Origin: Rhodamnia argentea
Taxonomy: Eukaryota; Streptophyta; Magnoliopsida; Myrtales; Myrtaceae
Assembly (NCBI RefSeq): GCF_020921035.1
Contig: NC_063156.1
Span: forward strand, 24,290,283 to 24,354,282
Direction: 5' to 3'
Length of the DNA: 64,000 bases
Shown: positions 33,650-44,850 of the stretch, one piece after another
Layout: every line of letters starts with the position of its first letter
Numbering within the stretch: position 1 is the stretch's first letter
The notes under the pieces: model-generated
The model's database searches: none
What the model was told of the DNA's origin: nothing
Seen by the model: only the letters and a program-made list of their open reading frames with translations
Position numbers and translations under genes: made by a program

Positions 33650-35043
33650 CGCTACACTTTTTCAAATATCACCGATTTAGAGTGAATCAGAACCATAGGC
33701 ATGGAGGAAACCCTAAAGTCAAGAAGATCATTACAAGAGAAGAGAAACAAGGTAAGAGCTCAAACTTTATATGGTCTCTATGAAAGTGATCTACTTATGC
33801 CTTCCAAGTAACAACTACTTCCTAAAGGACCAGCAGAAGAGAGAAACTATTGCTGGAATGCGATGCAGCAGCAGCAGCTAGCACACAATTATGGAATATG
33901 GATTTGCTAAAACCAAGAAAACTGCAGACACCTTTGGTGGGTGTGAAAGAGTGGAAGAATCATGCGACATTTCTGTCACGTAAGAATCTGTGAGGCTTGT
34001 TGTGGTGATAAAGCTCATGATACGCATATGAGAAAATCAGCAACCTCCCCAAGAAGCTGTTAATGTTAAGACGAGTAGGCAAATTGCGGGTGCATTAGAA
34101 TTGGAAACTTAAAATCAGTTCACACGACTGAATCAAGAAACGATAAGGCAGAATTCGACACGAAAGTACAAAGAAATACAATAGCAATAGGTGGACATGG
34201 GCCATGTGCTACACTTTCAATTGCGCATTTTAACCACCATTCATGCAGGCTGCAAAGTTCATGAAACAAATCCCCTTCCCAATCCTACGATCCATCAATT
34301 CAGTGCATGGAACATTCAAATTCTCGAAGAGACTCCAGCACAAACCTAGATTCCGCCAAGCATGAAGCAATCATGACCAATGCTTGGAACGCGGAACTTC
34401 CTCGGCGTACATCTATACAGTTCTCCACACAAATTTCAAAACCCCAGGAGAAAAAAAGAGAAGGCTGCCTACCTACTATAGCGCGAAACAGAACAATCAA
34501 ATAAGAGTTCGAAACCAGAAAAATCAACAGACATCAAGAACACGCGGCTGAAACTAAATTCCCCTAATATGTTTCCAATCGAGAGAGAGGGAGAGGGCGA
34601 GGGAGATTACTGCTTTCATCACTAAGCTCGACATCGCTTGATCAATTGGAGAAGTGCGATTTGAGTTTTGCTTCTGCGTGTGGGGAGAGAGCGAGAGAGG
34701 ATTCGCAGGGATCGAACGGGCGGGCTTTACCCAATTTTTAGCCCGTCGAGCTCCTAAAAAAAAGTCGGGCTTGATCAAGGGATCCAACCCGGCCCGCTGA
34801 GGATAAGCCTAATTATTTTTTCTGAAGCCCGACCCGGTCAGGTGTCTGGCGGCCCGCCCATTAAACAATCTCAGTTTGGGATTGAGCCCACCCATTTTCG
34901 GAAAAGACGGTGAGAAGATCCGCACGCTGAGGGGAGGTTGCTACTTGTTAAAATTGTTTGATAAGAACATATTAATTCTAAATAATCCATGTGATTTTCT
35001 AACATTTCCTAATTCTCTTGCTTTGTTGTTCCACAAAAGTCTG
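33650..35043 (-). promoter_or_regulatory. Leader, leader intron and promoter region of the helicase gene
   Basis: On the minus strand an acceptor-like 'cttgactttag|gg' lies 64 bases before the start codon. A donor-like 'atgaaagca|gtaatc' occurs at about 34613, inside CT-rich sequence that looks like a plant 5' leader. This suggests a leader intron of about 0.9 kb. The proposed first exon contains an upstream ATG (34638) whose frame stops before the main ATG. No other gene is visible. This is inference from splice signals only. Confidence 0.35.
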
Positions 35044-35494
35044 AAAAAATTGTCCAAAAAGTCCCAAGTCCGTTGCACTTTCGCTAATTGAATCCTAAAA
35101 TTTTTAAATTGTCAATTTAGTCGAAAACATTTTCACGTTTTGCCGATTGAATCCATCTAGCCAATTTTTGCTGGAGATTGCTAATGTGGACACCTCGTCC
35201 AATCAGACGAGGCGCGATGTTCGGCCGAGGGAAAATAGGAAGAAAGAAAAGAAGTAGAGAAGGAAAATAGAAGAAAATAAAAAAATAAAAAAATTGTTAA
35301 AATATTAGGAAAATTGTCAGTGTGCAACATAGGACGGCCAGCGTCTACTTCGGTGATTTCTAATCAAAATTGGCCTAATGGACTCAATTGTATAAATATG
35401 AAAATATTTAGAACTAAATTGGCAAAATTTAAAAAACAAATGGGACTCAATTAATAAAAGTACAATAGATTTATGGCTCTTTGGACAATTTTTC
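35044..35494. repeat. Foldback MITE, family B copy 5 (complete)
   Basis: The left end 'aaaaaattgtccaaaaagtc' and right end 'gctctttggacaatttttct' are inverted repeats. Inner arm pairs include 'gattgaatcc'/'ggactcaat' and 'ccaatttttgctgg'/'aatcaaaattggcc'. The ~150-base A-rich centre has no ORF. This is the best-preserved family B unit in the window at about 450 bases. Confidence 0.7.
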
Positions 35495-36276
35495 TAAAAA
35501 ATCTCGAGAGCTCTTGCGAATGTTTGGATGAGACTGGTCGTGGTCCTGCTCTTAAATATACAATGGTACATTGTACAAGAAGCATCATGATACCCGCCAC
35601 ACTTTTACAAATGTACCTTTTCATTTCCACGTTCAAACCACACTAATTCTACCGGCAAGACCAAATTCAAAATCTCGATCATCACCTCCATAAATTGACA
35701 TAATTAATTAGAGCGCCCCTAAATTTGCAGCATAGAACATAAACATTGCCCATTCAAATCTCGCAAACGACATACAAACGATCTAAATCGATGTTGCTTG
35801 CACAGACCAAGTCTTGCACTCTAGCCGTTCGTGGGATTTGCAAGATAGTTTCCACAAATCTCTAAAGTGATCGGACCTTAGGCTACTAGTACCGTACCTT
35901 AGTCATTATTTGTCAAGTCCCACCAATTTTATCTTTGCGAGGGGGCGAGACTTTGGAACTCCTCATGAAGTAAGCAAAAAACAGAAAAAGGATAGAGATA
36001 GAGATGGGAAAGGGAGGGAGGGTTTCAGCACAGCAGCCAAGCTCTCAACGTGGCAACTCCATTGCAAAGAAGTTCAACAAGTGTCCCACATGACTCCAAG
36101 CCGAACACCACCCTCCAGTTCTCGCCCCATGCAAAACACCCCTCTCTCTTCCCCAACCTTCCATCTTTCATCTTCCCATCTTGCTCGCCTTCTCCATCGC
36201 TTCGATTCTTCACAAACGCCCTCAGAACGCTTGGCTAAGTCCTTCCTTCTCGAGCGGCTAGTTGGGCGGACTCGAA
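35495..36276 (+). promoter_or_regulatory. Promoter and leader of the TIP3-type gene
   Basis: ACGTGGC at 36048-36054 is an ABA-response element core, and CATGCA at 36128-36133 is an RY element. Both are bound by the ABI5/ABI3-type factors that drive seed genes, consistent with a TIP3 aquaporin downstream. Their distance from the ATG (about 230 and 145 bases) is compatible with promoter or leader positions. Rest of the stretch: AT-rich, no gene. Confidence 0.45.
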
Positions 36277-38099
36277 ATGCCGGCTCCGGCTCGTGCGTAC
36301 GTGTTCGGGAGGGCCGACGAGGCGACCCACCCGGACTCCATGAGGGCCACCTTGGCCGAGCTCCTCTCCACCTTCATCTTCGTCTTCGCCGGCGAGGGCT
36401 CGGCTCTCGCTCTCGGTATACCGATTTCTTCCCCCATGTCCTCTTTTTCCTTTTCGTCGCTATCGTACGAGTTGAGACTTGTCTTGTGAGTGCATGGTTT
36501 TGATATTTAATGCTCTTTTATCTTAGTCCTTGGACCATAATAGATGGCTGTGTGAAATGGGTTTTACATAAACAAGGCGGTCTTGAGGATCGAACTTCGA
36601 TATGTCGATTTTGATGATCAACCATTTTATGTGTGTGATTGATCTTTCGAACATCGAATTTTCGCTATACCCCGCTACCGGAGCACTCGTTTTCGATCGA
36701 AGTTTCGCATGTGATTACACGAACCGCACTGCTTGAAAGTTCATCCCATCTATTTACAAAAGTTCAAGCTCTTATTTTTCTTTTTACTGTATTAGAATGT
36801 GAAGATTAAACGATACATGCAAACCAAGTTAAAAATCATCCAAATATATGCAACGTTTTGTAGGAAAAATGTACCCGGCAGATACTGGTGTAACTAGACC
36901 AGCATCTTCGCTGATAGCCATTGCGCTTGCACACGGGCTAGCGCTGTTCGCGGCGGTCGCGTCGAGCATTAACATCTCGGGAGGCCACGTGAATCCTGCG
37001 GTCACTCTTGGCGCCCTCACCGGAGGGAGGATCTCGTTTATCCGAGCCATATACTATTGGGTGGCTCAGCTCTTGGGTGCCATACTTGCCTCACTCGTGT
37101 TGAGGCTCGTAACTGCCGGAATGGTAAACACTTGCATCTCTTGAGTTCAAATTGCTCTTCCTTTTGTAGAGATAGGTCTAGTTTCTATTGCGCATAAATA
37201 TTAACCTTGAAATTTGAAGCTGTATATCATATGATTTGACATTTGTCATCAGCTCATTTCTTCATTAATCATTAGTGAAATGCTTTGCTCAACTTGGATT
37301 GACTGGTGAAATTGAAACACTGTTTCAGACACTGTTCAAGGTAGTAACAAGCTCAACATATGACCCCAGTTGCTATTGTTGCTACTTCAACTCTAAGCGC
37401 TCAAAAACTAGTGATTGACTCTCGTGATGTGTCTTGTTATTTCTCACGAGTGATCTTAAGTAATGGGTCAATCCAAATCGGTGTTGTGTTAGATTTTCGC
37501 TTGTTCTGCTTTGAAATGCTATGTGCATATAATGTTATCCTCCATGTTATCTCAGTTAGTCCTGAGCTGTCAATACTCATACATGAGGACAACGAATTTA
37601 GGAAATGGTTGAACCATTTCCACTCAAAAAACACTTTGATTTTTGTGTCACTGGGCATTTTCCTTTCTTCTTGGGACAACTGTATCAATTTCTGTTAGTA
37701 CTTTTGCAGAGACCAGTTGGATTCATCCTTGGAGCAGGGGTTCCAGAAGTGGATGGGCTGCTCCTGGAAATAGTGATGACATTCGGGCTGGTCTACACTG
37801 TATATTCGACGGCGATCGACCCCAGGAGGGGCACCCTGGGAATCATAGCCCCACTTGTCATCGGTCTGATTGTCGCAGCGAACATCCTCGTGGGCGAGCC
37901 ATTCGACGGGGCGTGCATGAACCCGGCCCTTGCGTTCGGACCGGCCCTGGTCGGGTGGAGGTGGAGGCACCACTGGATCTACTGGATCGGCCCGCTCATC
38001 GGAGGAGCTCTTGCGGGGTTGATATACGAGTACCTGGTGATACCGACCGAGGCGCCACTTCACACTCTCCACCAGCCCTTGGCTCCGGAGGACTACTAG
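36277..38099 (+). CDS. TIP3: Tonoplast intrinsic protein, TIP3-type aquaporin
   Basis: Three exons (36277-36415, 36864-37123, 37710-38099) give 262 aa with six membrane spans. [34 protein letters not shown] and the C-terminal QPLAPEDY are TIP3 (alpha-TIP, seed protein-storage-vacuole) features. The first half-helix loop has GGHVNPAVT. The second reads [12 protein letters not shown] is kept, but the next residue, the invariant Arg of the ar/R selectivity filter, is Leu (codon CTT, one base from CGT), and the preceding Ser is Cys. Exon 1 ends LALG where TIP3s usually have LALD. TIP3 proteins pass water and small solutes across the vacuole membrane of maturing seeds; the altered filter makes transport by this copy uncertain. 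Upstream ABRE and RY motifs fit seed expression. Confidence 0.93.
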
Positions 38100-38667
38100 C
38101 CAAGTCATGTCGGTTCAGTTTAGTTTTGCCTTATGCCTGTTGCTGCTGGGGTTTAAATCTATTGCATCGTAACCTTTCTCTTCTGTGAACTTTGTCCGTG
38201 CGTAATGTCATAAAGCCACCGTCTCTCCACTCTGAATTTCAGTGCATTTTGCTATTGAACTCCTGTAGTTATGTGAAATAAAAGTTTACCGAGGAATGTC
38301 AAATAGGATATGAGTTTGGTGAAAACCTCTCTTTGGTCTTTGGTTTCGATTTCCAAATCCTTCCAAGTGTCTCAATCAGAGTTCATGAATGCTTCATTGT
38401 ATGATCATGTCACCTCGCAAGATCTATCCATCATTATCAAGATACAATCAGCAGAAATGGCAAAGCGAAAATCACAATACTACCTGTTGATCTTGTTTCA
38501 CCAAACTAAAATCACAACACTACTTGGTGATCTTCTTTGAGCTACATTGCCTAATCTACGCTTAAAGGTGGCAACAAGAGAAAACAACATACGAATGGAG
38601 CTAAGATCAGTACTTCCAAATTTGTACCTTTGATTGTACCAGAGAAAATGCTGGTGACACCAAGTAA
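38100..38667. other. Convergent spacer
   Basis: 3' sequence of the TIP3 gene (plus) and of the phosphoesterase (minus); 'aataaaa' at 38277 is a candidate poly(A) signal. No other gene. Confidence 0.5.
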
Positions 38668-41600
38668 TCATGTGGTATCTATTCTTTGGCTGTAGAATCT
38701 GGCAACCCAGGGTGCAAGTTCAGTGTTCCGGGGTTGTCGAGGGTTTACAGAGTAGTAATCTGACCAGTAACATGGTGAGAGCCTCTCGGCAAACTCGCCG
38801 TCGGAGTAGATGCAGAAGGGTAGCCAATTCTCGCCGCCGTTCATCCTTCTCTTCCGTTCTCTTGGGTAAGCCAGAGGCGCCTGCACATATCTACATAATA
38901 CGGTAAAACTCAGTAAGCCACATCAATCATGAATGCAACGTTAGACTGCACTTTGATACCACAAATGGTCACTTGAACTTGAAGTGATTGCGAAAGCGTC
39001 ACCGCTAGATCATGGCAGAACAAGACAATCGTACCTGATTCCGTCGAGCACGGCGTCCCAGCAGAAATGGGTATGGCCAAAGACATGGCAAGCTGAACCA
39101 CTAACCTTGGCCCCATGTATGGATCTTAAGCGAGCCTCGAGGCAATCAGAACCGATAATTTTGGGTAGATTTGGGTAAAACAACATCCTTTTTTCTGGGC
39201 ACAACTCTTGTCTGGCAATATGGCAATGAGCATAATTGGCCATCAATCCATGTTATACTAAGGAGAAGAGCACATAGACCAACCAAAGGATTTGAAAAAC
39301 AGATACCACGGGTCACTTGGATATATTTTGCAAGACCTTGCAATGGTTTTAAATTAATGACCCCACTCATGAGAGTAAATGAGACACAGCTACATTTGAC
39401 CGAAGAAAGCGAAAAATTGAACTGCCTTTACAATTCTCGGACACTTTTGAGAAGTAAACTACATAAATGCACAGACAAGTCCACAAACTCTGCAGTCAAG
39501 TTCACTCCTGTAACTGTATTATCAGGGGCTGCAATGCACATTGCTCTTGTTTAAGCAAGTACCATAAACGTATTCGAGAAAGTGGTGACGCAATTGGGGA
39601 GCTGGACAGTACTTTTATGGTTCTAAAAATAACATTATATACGAACATGGGCTTTATACTGTTCGACAAGTTCCTACAATTTTCACGAAGCCATTAAGTT
39701 GCTCCTCCATCAATGATGCCAGAAAGGGGAATGATTTTCAGTAAGAGCTGACCGAAGATATGAAGTTACATGACTTCAAAATCATCACCTTTTGAGGCTT
39801 TGACAAACACACGTGGCCTTTGGCTAATCTACACTTAGGGCACAATTCAAACGTCACAACTCAAAAGGATGGTACAAAACAACCAAATTGATTTCCAGAA
39901 CTGAAATTTACAAGTGCTCTGATCAAAATAAACAAAGCAAACTGACCTAGGCAGAGTGACGGGGACAGCTAAGCAGGCTTCCAATAAGGATGGAATTAAG
40001 ACAATATTGCTACTACAGGGAAAAAAACTAAAATTGGATTAAAAAAACTAAATAGGAATTTGGTTTGCGAGGAAATTAATTACCTAGGAACAAAGTGAGA
40101 AAATGTGATGATCTGCTCGCATGTCTTCTTGACATCTTCCATTGCATCCGTATTATGTTCATTCAGCGCATCAAAGTAAGAAGCTAGGGAAGTATCTTTG
40201 TTTGAAAGCTCCTCTGGCCACTTGCATGCATGATAGTCTTTACATGCCTGCACGAGGAAAAACAATTTTTTTCAGTATTTGCGCAGCTAATACCGATATG
40301 ACTAACAAATGCAAACCATCAAAATCTAAAAATAGAGAAGATTCAAGTACAACATAGTATATAATTATATACTAATTGATGGCTATCAATATGCACACTG
40401 TAGTGCAAACTGAGTAGATTTTTTAGAGCTCGATTAGTTTTCTTGCAGCACTTTTGGAGTTGGACAGTGATAGATATCATGTTCAAGAGCATATATGGTG
40501 ATAAAATTGATATTGCAGGTTCAAATCCTAACAAGCATCAATAAAATATCAGAGATAAATTACTCTGTCTGAAATTTATCCATAATTGATCAGTAAATAC
40601 TGTAGCTTACTGTCATAAGTGAAGCTCTTAAAAATTCTTAAAAGGATAAAGGAAAGTGAATCACCATCTCCAAAGGAGGGATGCGGAAACTGGTTATGTC
40701 TTCCTCTCTGTCAAAGCTCTAAAAGGAACCATAACTCTTCGTTATATGAAGGCAGGAAAAACCAAAAAATTATCAGATAAAGTGTTCTGCAACAATCTCT
40801 CAGACACAATGAAAATCACTCAGTCACCTCATGATACCAAGAGAATAAAGGAATGATTCCCAAGCTGCCTATGACCATTGGATCGGTCTTTACACCAAGT
40901 CTTTGACATGCATCGAGTAGTTTCTCCAGTTTTTCCAAAGAACCAAACTGTATATCATTTCCGCATAGTCAGATCATATGACGTTTAATTTGCTTTTATA
41001 AGAAGAAGAGATTGTTAGAACTTGTGGGTTGGAAGACTAGATTAATTATGACAGAGGTCACTAACTGGAAATATGCGGTTACATCAAGCCAAGGCAAAGG
41101 ATGAATACGCCAATTCTCATTACAAACCATACCAAAGAGACAGTTGTTTTTCCAACTTGAGGGTTAAGCATGTGATCAAAATCCATATGCCATACGCCAT
41201 ACGCCTTCAGATATTATCGTATCCAATGACGTAACATGAAGAGGTACATTTCATATGAAATGATAAAGCTTGGGTAGCATGAATCTAACAATTTAAGTTT
41301 TAAGAATATTAGCAGGCTTCTCTCCATTTCTCTTAGTCAGCTTGGCAACGGAGGAAAGAAGCCACATCAACAATGTGTCCATGCAGGGGCAAAACAAGAC
41401 TCCTTTGAGTAACAGAAAATTTATTTTGATTCTCCACATTCCAAAGGTGCAGATTGAAAGGAAAAGCAAAACACGGTGAATGTCATTAATCATTTAAGGA
41501 TTTTGAGGTGTATGGAGATAGCCAGCATTCTCTAAAGCGCTAGCAATCAAGTTTTAGACTAAGAAAAAGGCAACAACAATATCATCTATTTCCTACATCA

Positions 41601-42162
41601 TCTGAGGACCGTATATTAACAAGTTATACACGAGGATCGAGTATAACACTAACAGCAATCACACACTTTGCCACAGTACTCCACGGATTCAAAAAGGAGA
41701 TGTAGGAACTCCAACTGTGACTCAGTGAACATAGAAACACAAAGGAAAATAGAAGTCACTCACGTCATTTTCTGACTCTCTACGGCACCAAAGATCATGA
41801 TTTCCTGGCACGTAAAAGACATGCTCGAATCTCTCCTTCAAGAGAGACATCGTTAGGACAAAGTTGTTATATGTTTCTGCCACATCGCCGGCAACAAGAA
41901 GCACGTCTCTCTTGTGTTTGACAGTTGACAAGCATTCAACCCATTTCATGTTCTCCGAGTAGTCCGTATGCAAATCCGAGAGCACAAAAACACGTAAACA
42001 AGCATCATCTCCATTTAGGGAAGGTAAAATATCCGGCCTCCTAGTGCAACCCCTCTTCCACATCTTTCCAAATTTTCTCGAAGGGATGCAATGGGAAAGA
42101 GAGCTCAAAGAGCGCGGGGTCTGAGGTAAGCTCATATAAGAGGAGGCTAACCTCAGAACCAT
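38668..42162 (-). CDS. Calcineurin-like metallophosphoesterase
   Basis: Six exons on the minus strand (42162-41764, 40947-40828, 40718-40665, 40247-40084, 39211-39035, 38890-38668) join in frame to 378 aa. Metal-site motifs of the superfamily are all present in order: D-L-H-T-D-Y (DxH), G-D-V-A-E (GD), G-N-H-D, F-S-H-F-V-P-R and G-H-T-H-F. Other conserved plant-family phrases are GIIPLFSWYHE, CKDYHACKWPEEL and LCPEKRMLFYPNLPKIIGSD. The first ~60 residues are Ser/Arg-rich and could be a plastid transit peptide. The fold predicts a binuclear metal hydrolase of phosphate esters; the physiological substrate of this plant family is unknown to me. The 54-base third exon is easily missed. Start: first in-frame ATG; an upstream GTG is not used in nuclear genes. 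Confidence 0.9.
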
Positions 42163-43039
42163 TGTAATCCCTTGATCTACAATGAGGGAAGGAGCAGCCA
42201 CCCATTATCAATACATCAATCACTCGATCAAAGGCGTGAAATTTGTGCAAGATTTTAGTCTGCTTTATCATCCAATGAACTTTTGTGCAACTGTATCATC
42301 ATCCAGCAATCACACAGCGCATGCATTTTCACACTTTCGACTGGTTTAGCCATCAAGAAACCCAGTAATGGATTCGAGATAATCATCATTTTCAGCTCAC
42401 AAAGAACTGTCAAATGTAAACATCACCGTTGCACAGAAATTGGAAGAGAGAAAAAGAATCACTGATTTCCATGCACAAGGAAATTTTCTGACAAGTGAAC
42501 TCTACTGTGAAAGAAGACTAATTCCTCAACTGCTAAAGAATATTCAACAGCGACCCAGAAATAGATCCAGAATTGCATTAAAAGATCGCTGTTAACTCGG
42601 GGCAAGTACCTGGGTGTTGGAATGAATGGGACGAAGAAGACGAGAGACCAAAAATCAAGAATCCTCGGTCGGGTCGTTGGTTAGTTAATCTGCAATGTCC
42701 GATTCAAGCCACCCTTTTGATCATGTCGTTGACCTGGAAAGAAGTCATTCCTAGATTCTCCCCTTTTCAAGAATGAAAAGGGAACGTCTTTCAATGAAAG
42801 GAGCGCAATCTCACCAACCCAGAATTGCAATTTCGATTTATGGCAAAAGAAATGCAACGAAGAAAAAGAAAGTAGGAATCTTTATCTGTCATGCCTCTTC
42901 TATTTGAGCTTTTCTGCACTTTCGCCCCCTAAGAACTTTGGTAGGATTACCCTCTTATCGGACAGCAGCCATAACTCTGCACACATGTCTCCACCTCTTA
43001 GTGCGGTTTTGGGATTTTCCTGTGGCAAATCTTTTGTTC
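42163..43039. other. Upstream region of the phosphoesterase gene
   Basis: Probable leader and promoter of the minus-strand gene. No other coding frame with family similarity was seen. Confidence 0.4.
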
Positions 43040-43455
43040 ATTAAAAATGACCCAAATAATCCATCGAGTTTGACTTAATGTGCAATATGATTCGAAAACT
43101 TTAGATTTATTTAATGTGATCTCCGAACTTTAGCCCAATATTCATGATGATCCCCGAACTTTTAACTTGTTCAATATAGTTCATAAACTTTTGATACATA
43201 TTCAATTTAGCCATTGAACTCTATAAAAATATTCATTATTGTCTTGATCTTAAACTAATGGAAAGATTACATTGAGTATAGGGATTAGATTGAACACGTA
43301 CAAAAAAATCGATGATCAAATTGATCAAATTAAAAGTTCGGAGACCATATTGAGCATTATGCTAAAGTTCAAAAGCCACATTGGACAAATTTAAATTTAA
43401 GAGACTACATTGCATAATGGGCCAAAATTCAGAGACTGTTTATCGCAATTGCTAA
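43040..43455. repeat. Foldback MITE, family A copy 3
   Basis: It opens 'taatgtgcaatatgattcg' and closes 'cattgcataatgggccaaaa'. Arms pair as 'ttgatacatattcaattta'/'agattgaacacgtacaaaa' around a short centre at about 43260. This is the longest family A copy in the window. Confidence 0.65.
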
Positions 43456-44850
43456 ATTCGCTAATTAGCATTCATCTCCTTCAATAATAAGGGGACTAAA
43501 CAAACCAATATTTTAAGGGGTAAGCAAATTGGGTGAAAACCACACTGGAGTTTGAGCTAAATCTCTCCCTCCCTTCCCCCTTTTCTTAAGCTGTTTGGAT
43601 TTCCTATTTCCTTTTCTTGCTTTCTTTCAATTTGTGATTTTTTTCTTCCGATTTAATCTAGATCCGAAAGCTTTTTTCTCTCATTTTTTTAGAATATTTC
43701 TATCCCGTCTAATTTAGATTTTGGGTTTTCTGAGTGTATGTTTTTTGGATTTTGCTCTCCTTGGATTTCGTTTTTGACCAAATCCAATTTCAAAGGAGAT
43801 TAGAGGAGTTTCGTGAAGATTTCTCTCACACAAATGTCAAACATGTGCTTGTTCAAACATTTTTACTCTATTTGGTGATGGTGTTGGAAACGTTAAACCT
43901 AAGCGCGCACGATCGTAGTAATAGATGAAGTTCTTGGTGTGTGCTAATTAATGAAGACAGATTCAATGATCGAACAAAGATTATAGCGTGAAGAAATCAT
44001 AGATGCGATCTTTGAATATGTGACCATAATCTTATCCAAATGATTTTTTTTGTCATCTAAAACTTGTTTTGTTGTGTAGTTGTCTGGAATTTATTTTGAT
44101 TTGAACTAAAATATTTCTCTCTTATAATTTGAGAAAGTGAATGAAATGAAATGTTGTTTTTGAAAAAAAAAAAAAACTGGATAAAAACATTTGAGAGTGC
44201 AACTCAAAGGAAAGTTCATGGCAAAACAGTCTACTCTGCGGTCTTTAATTGCCATTTCCCCTTCAAGAATGTCCTTTTAACGCAGCAACACTAGAAATCG
44301 ACAGAACACGTCACAATGTTTCTCATGCATTAATTCTTTCCAAGTGCAAACAATCCAAGAGCTTTTCAAGACATCAACGAGTGACCTTTTTCAATTACAA
44401 TAAACCCTTGAACATAGAGCATCATCTGCAACACCTCAAGTTCGAATGTACATGCCTGCGCTTCGCACCCCCGCGAAGCAGTAAAAGAAAAACGAAACTG
44501 GAAAAACGCATGAGATCTAAAGAAAAAAATCCTGCAATGAGAACACCACCATAAGTACCTCACCTTAAATTCCCTGGTACATGAACATTAGACAAACTCT
44601 CTGTGTCCACCACACTCCACAGCAAGCTCCTCTCCAACAAAACTTCCTAGACCAAAGCCATCACATAGATTAGCAACAGAGCACGGAACTGTTTCCTCCG
44701 GTTCACGGTGCAACCACAACTTGGGGAGCTCTCTGCTGCATCTTCCGAGTCGCGGAATCAGGTGGGGGTGGTGCTGGAGGGCTCTACTCGACAAGAATGG
44801 AGAAAAGCCGGTTGGGGGAAAAAAAAAAAAGCTGCTTTACAAAAACAAGT
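43456..44850. other. Spacer and 3' region of the DUF789 gene
   Basis: AT-rich with T-runs. No supported gene; the part next to 44850 is likely the 3' UTR of the minus-strand DUF789 gene. Confidence 0.4.

Noticed and set aside
40515-40535. tRNA-like T-loop text 'ggttcaaatcc'
   Set aside because: No acceptor stem, D-arm or anticodon arm can be drawn around it; it is within an intron of the phosphoesterase gene.
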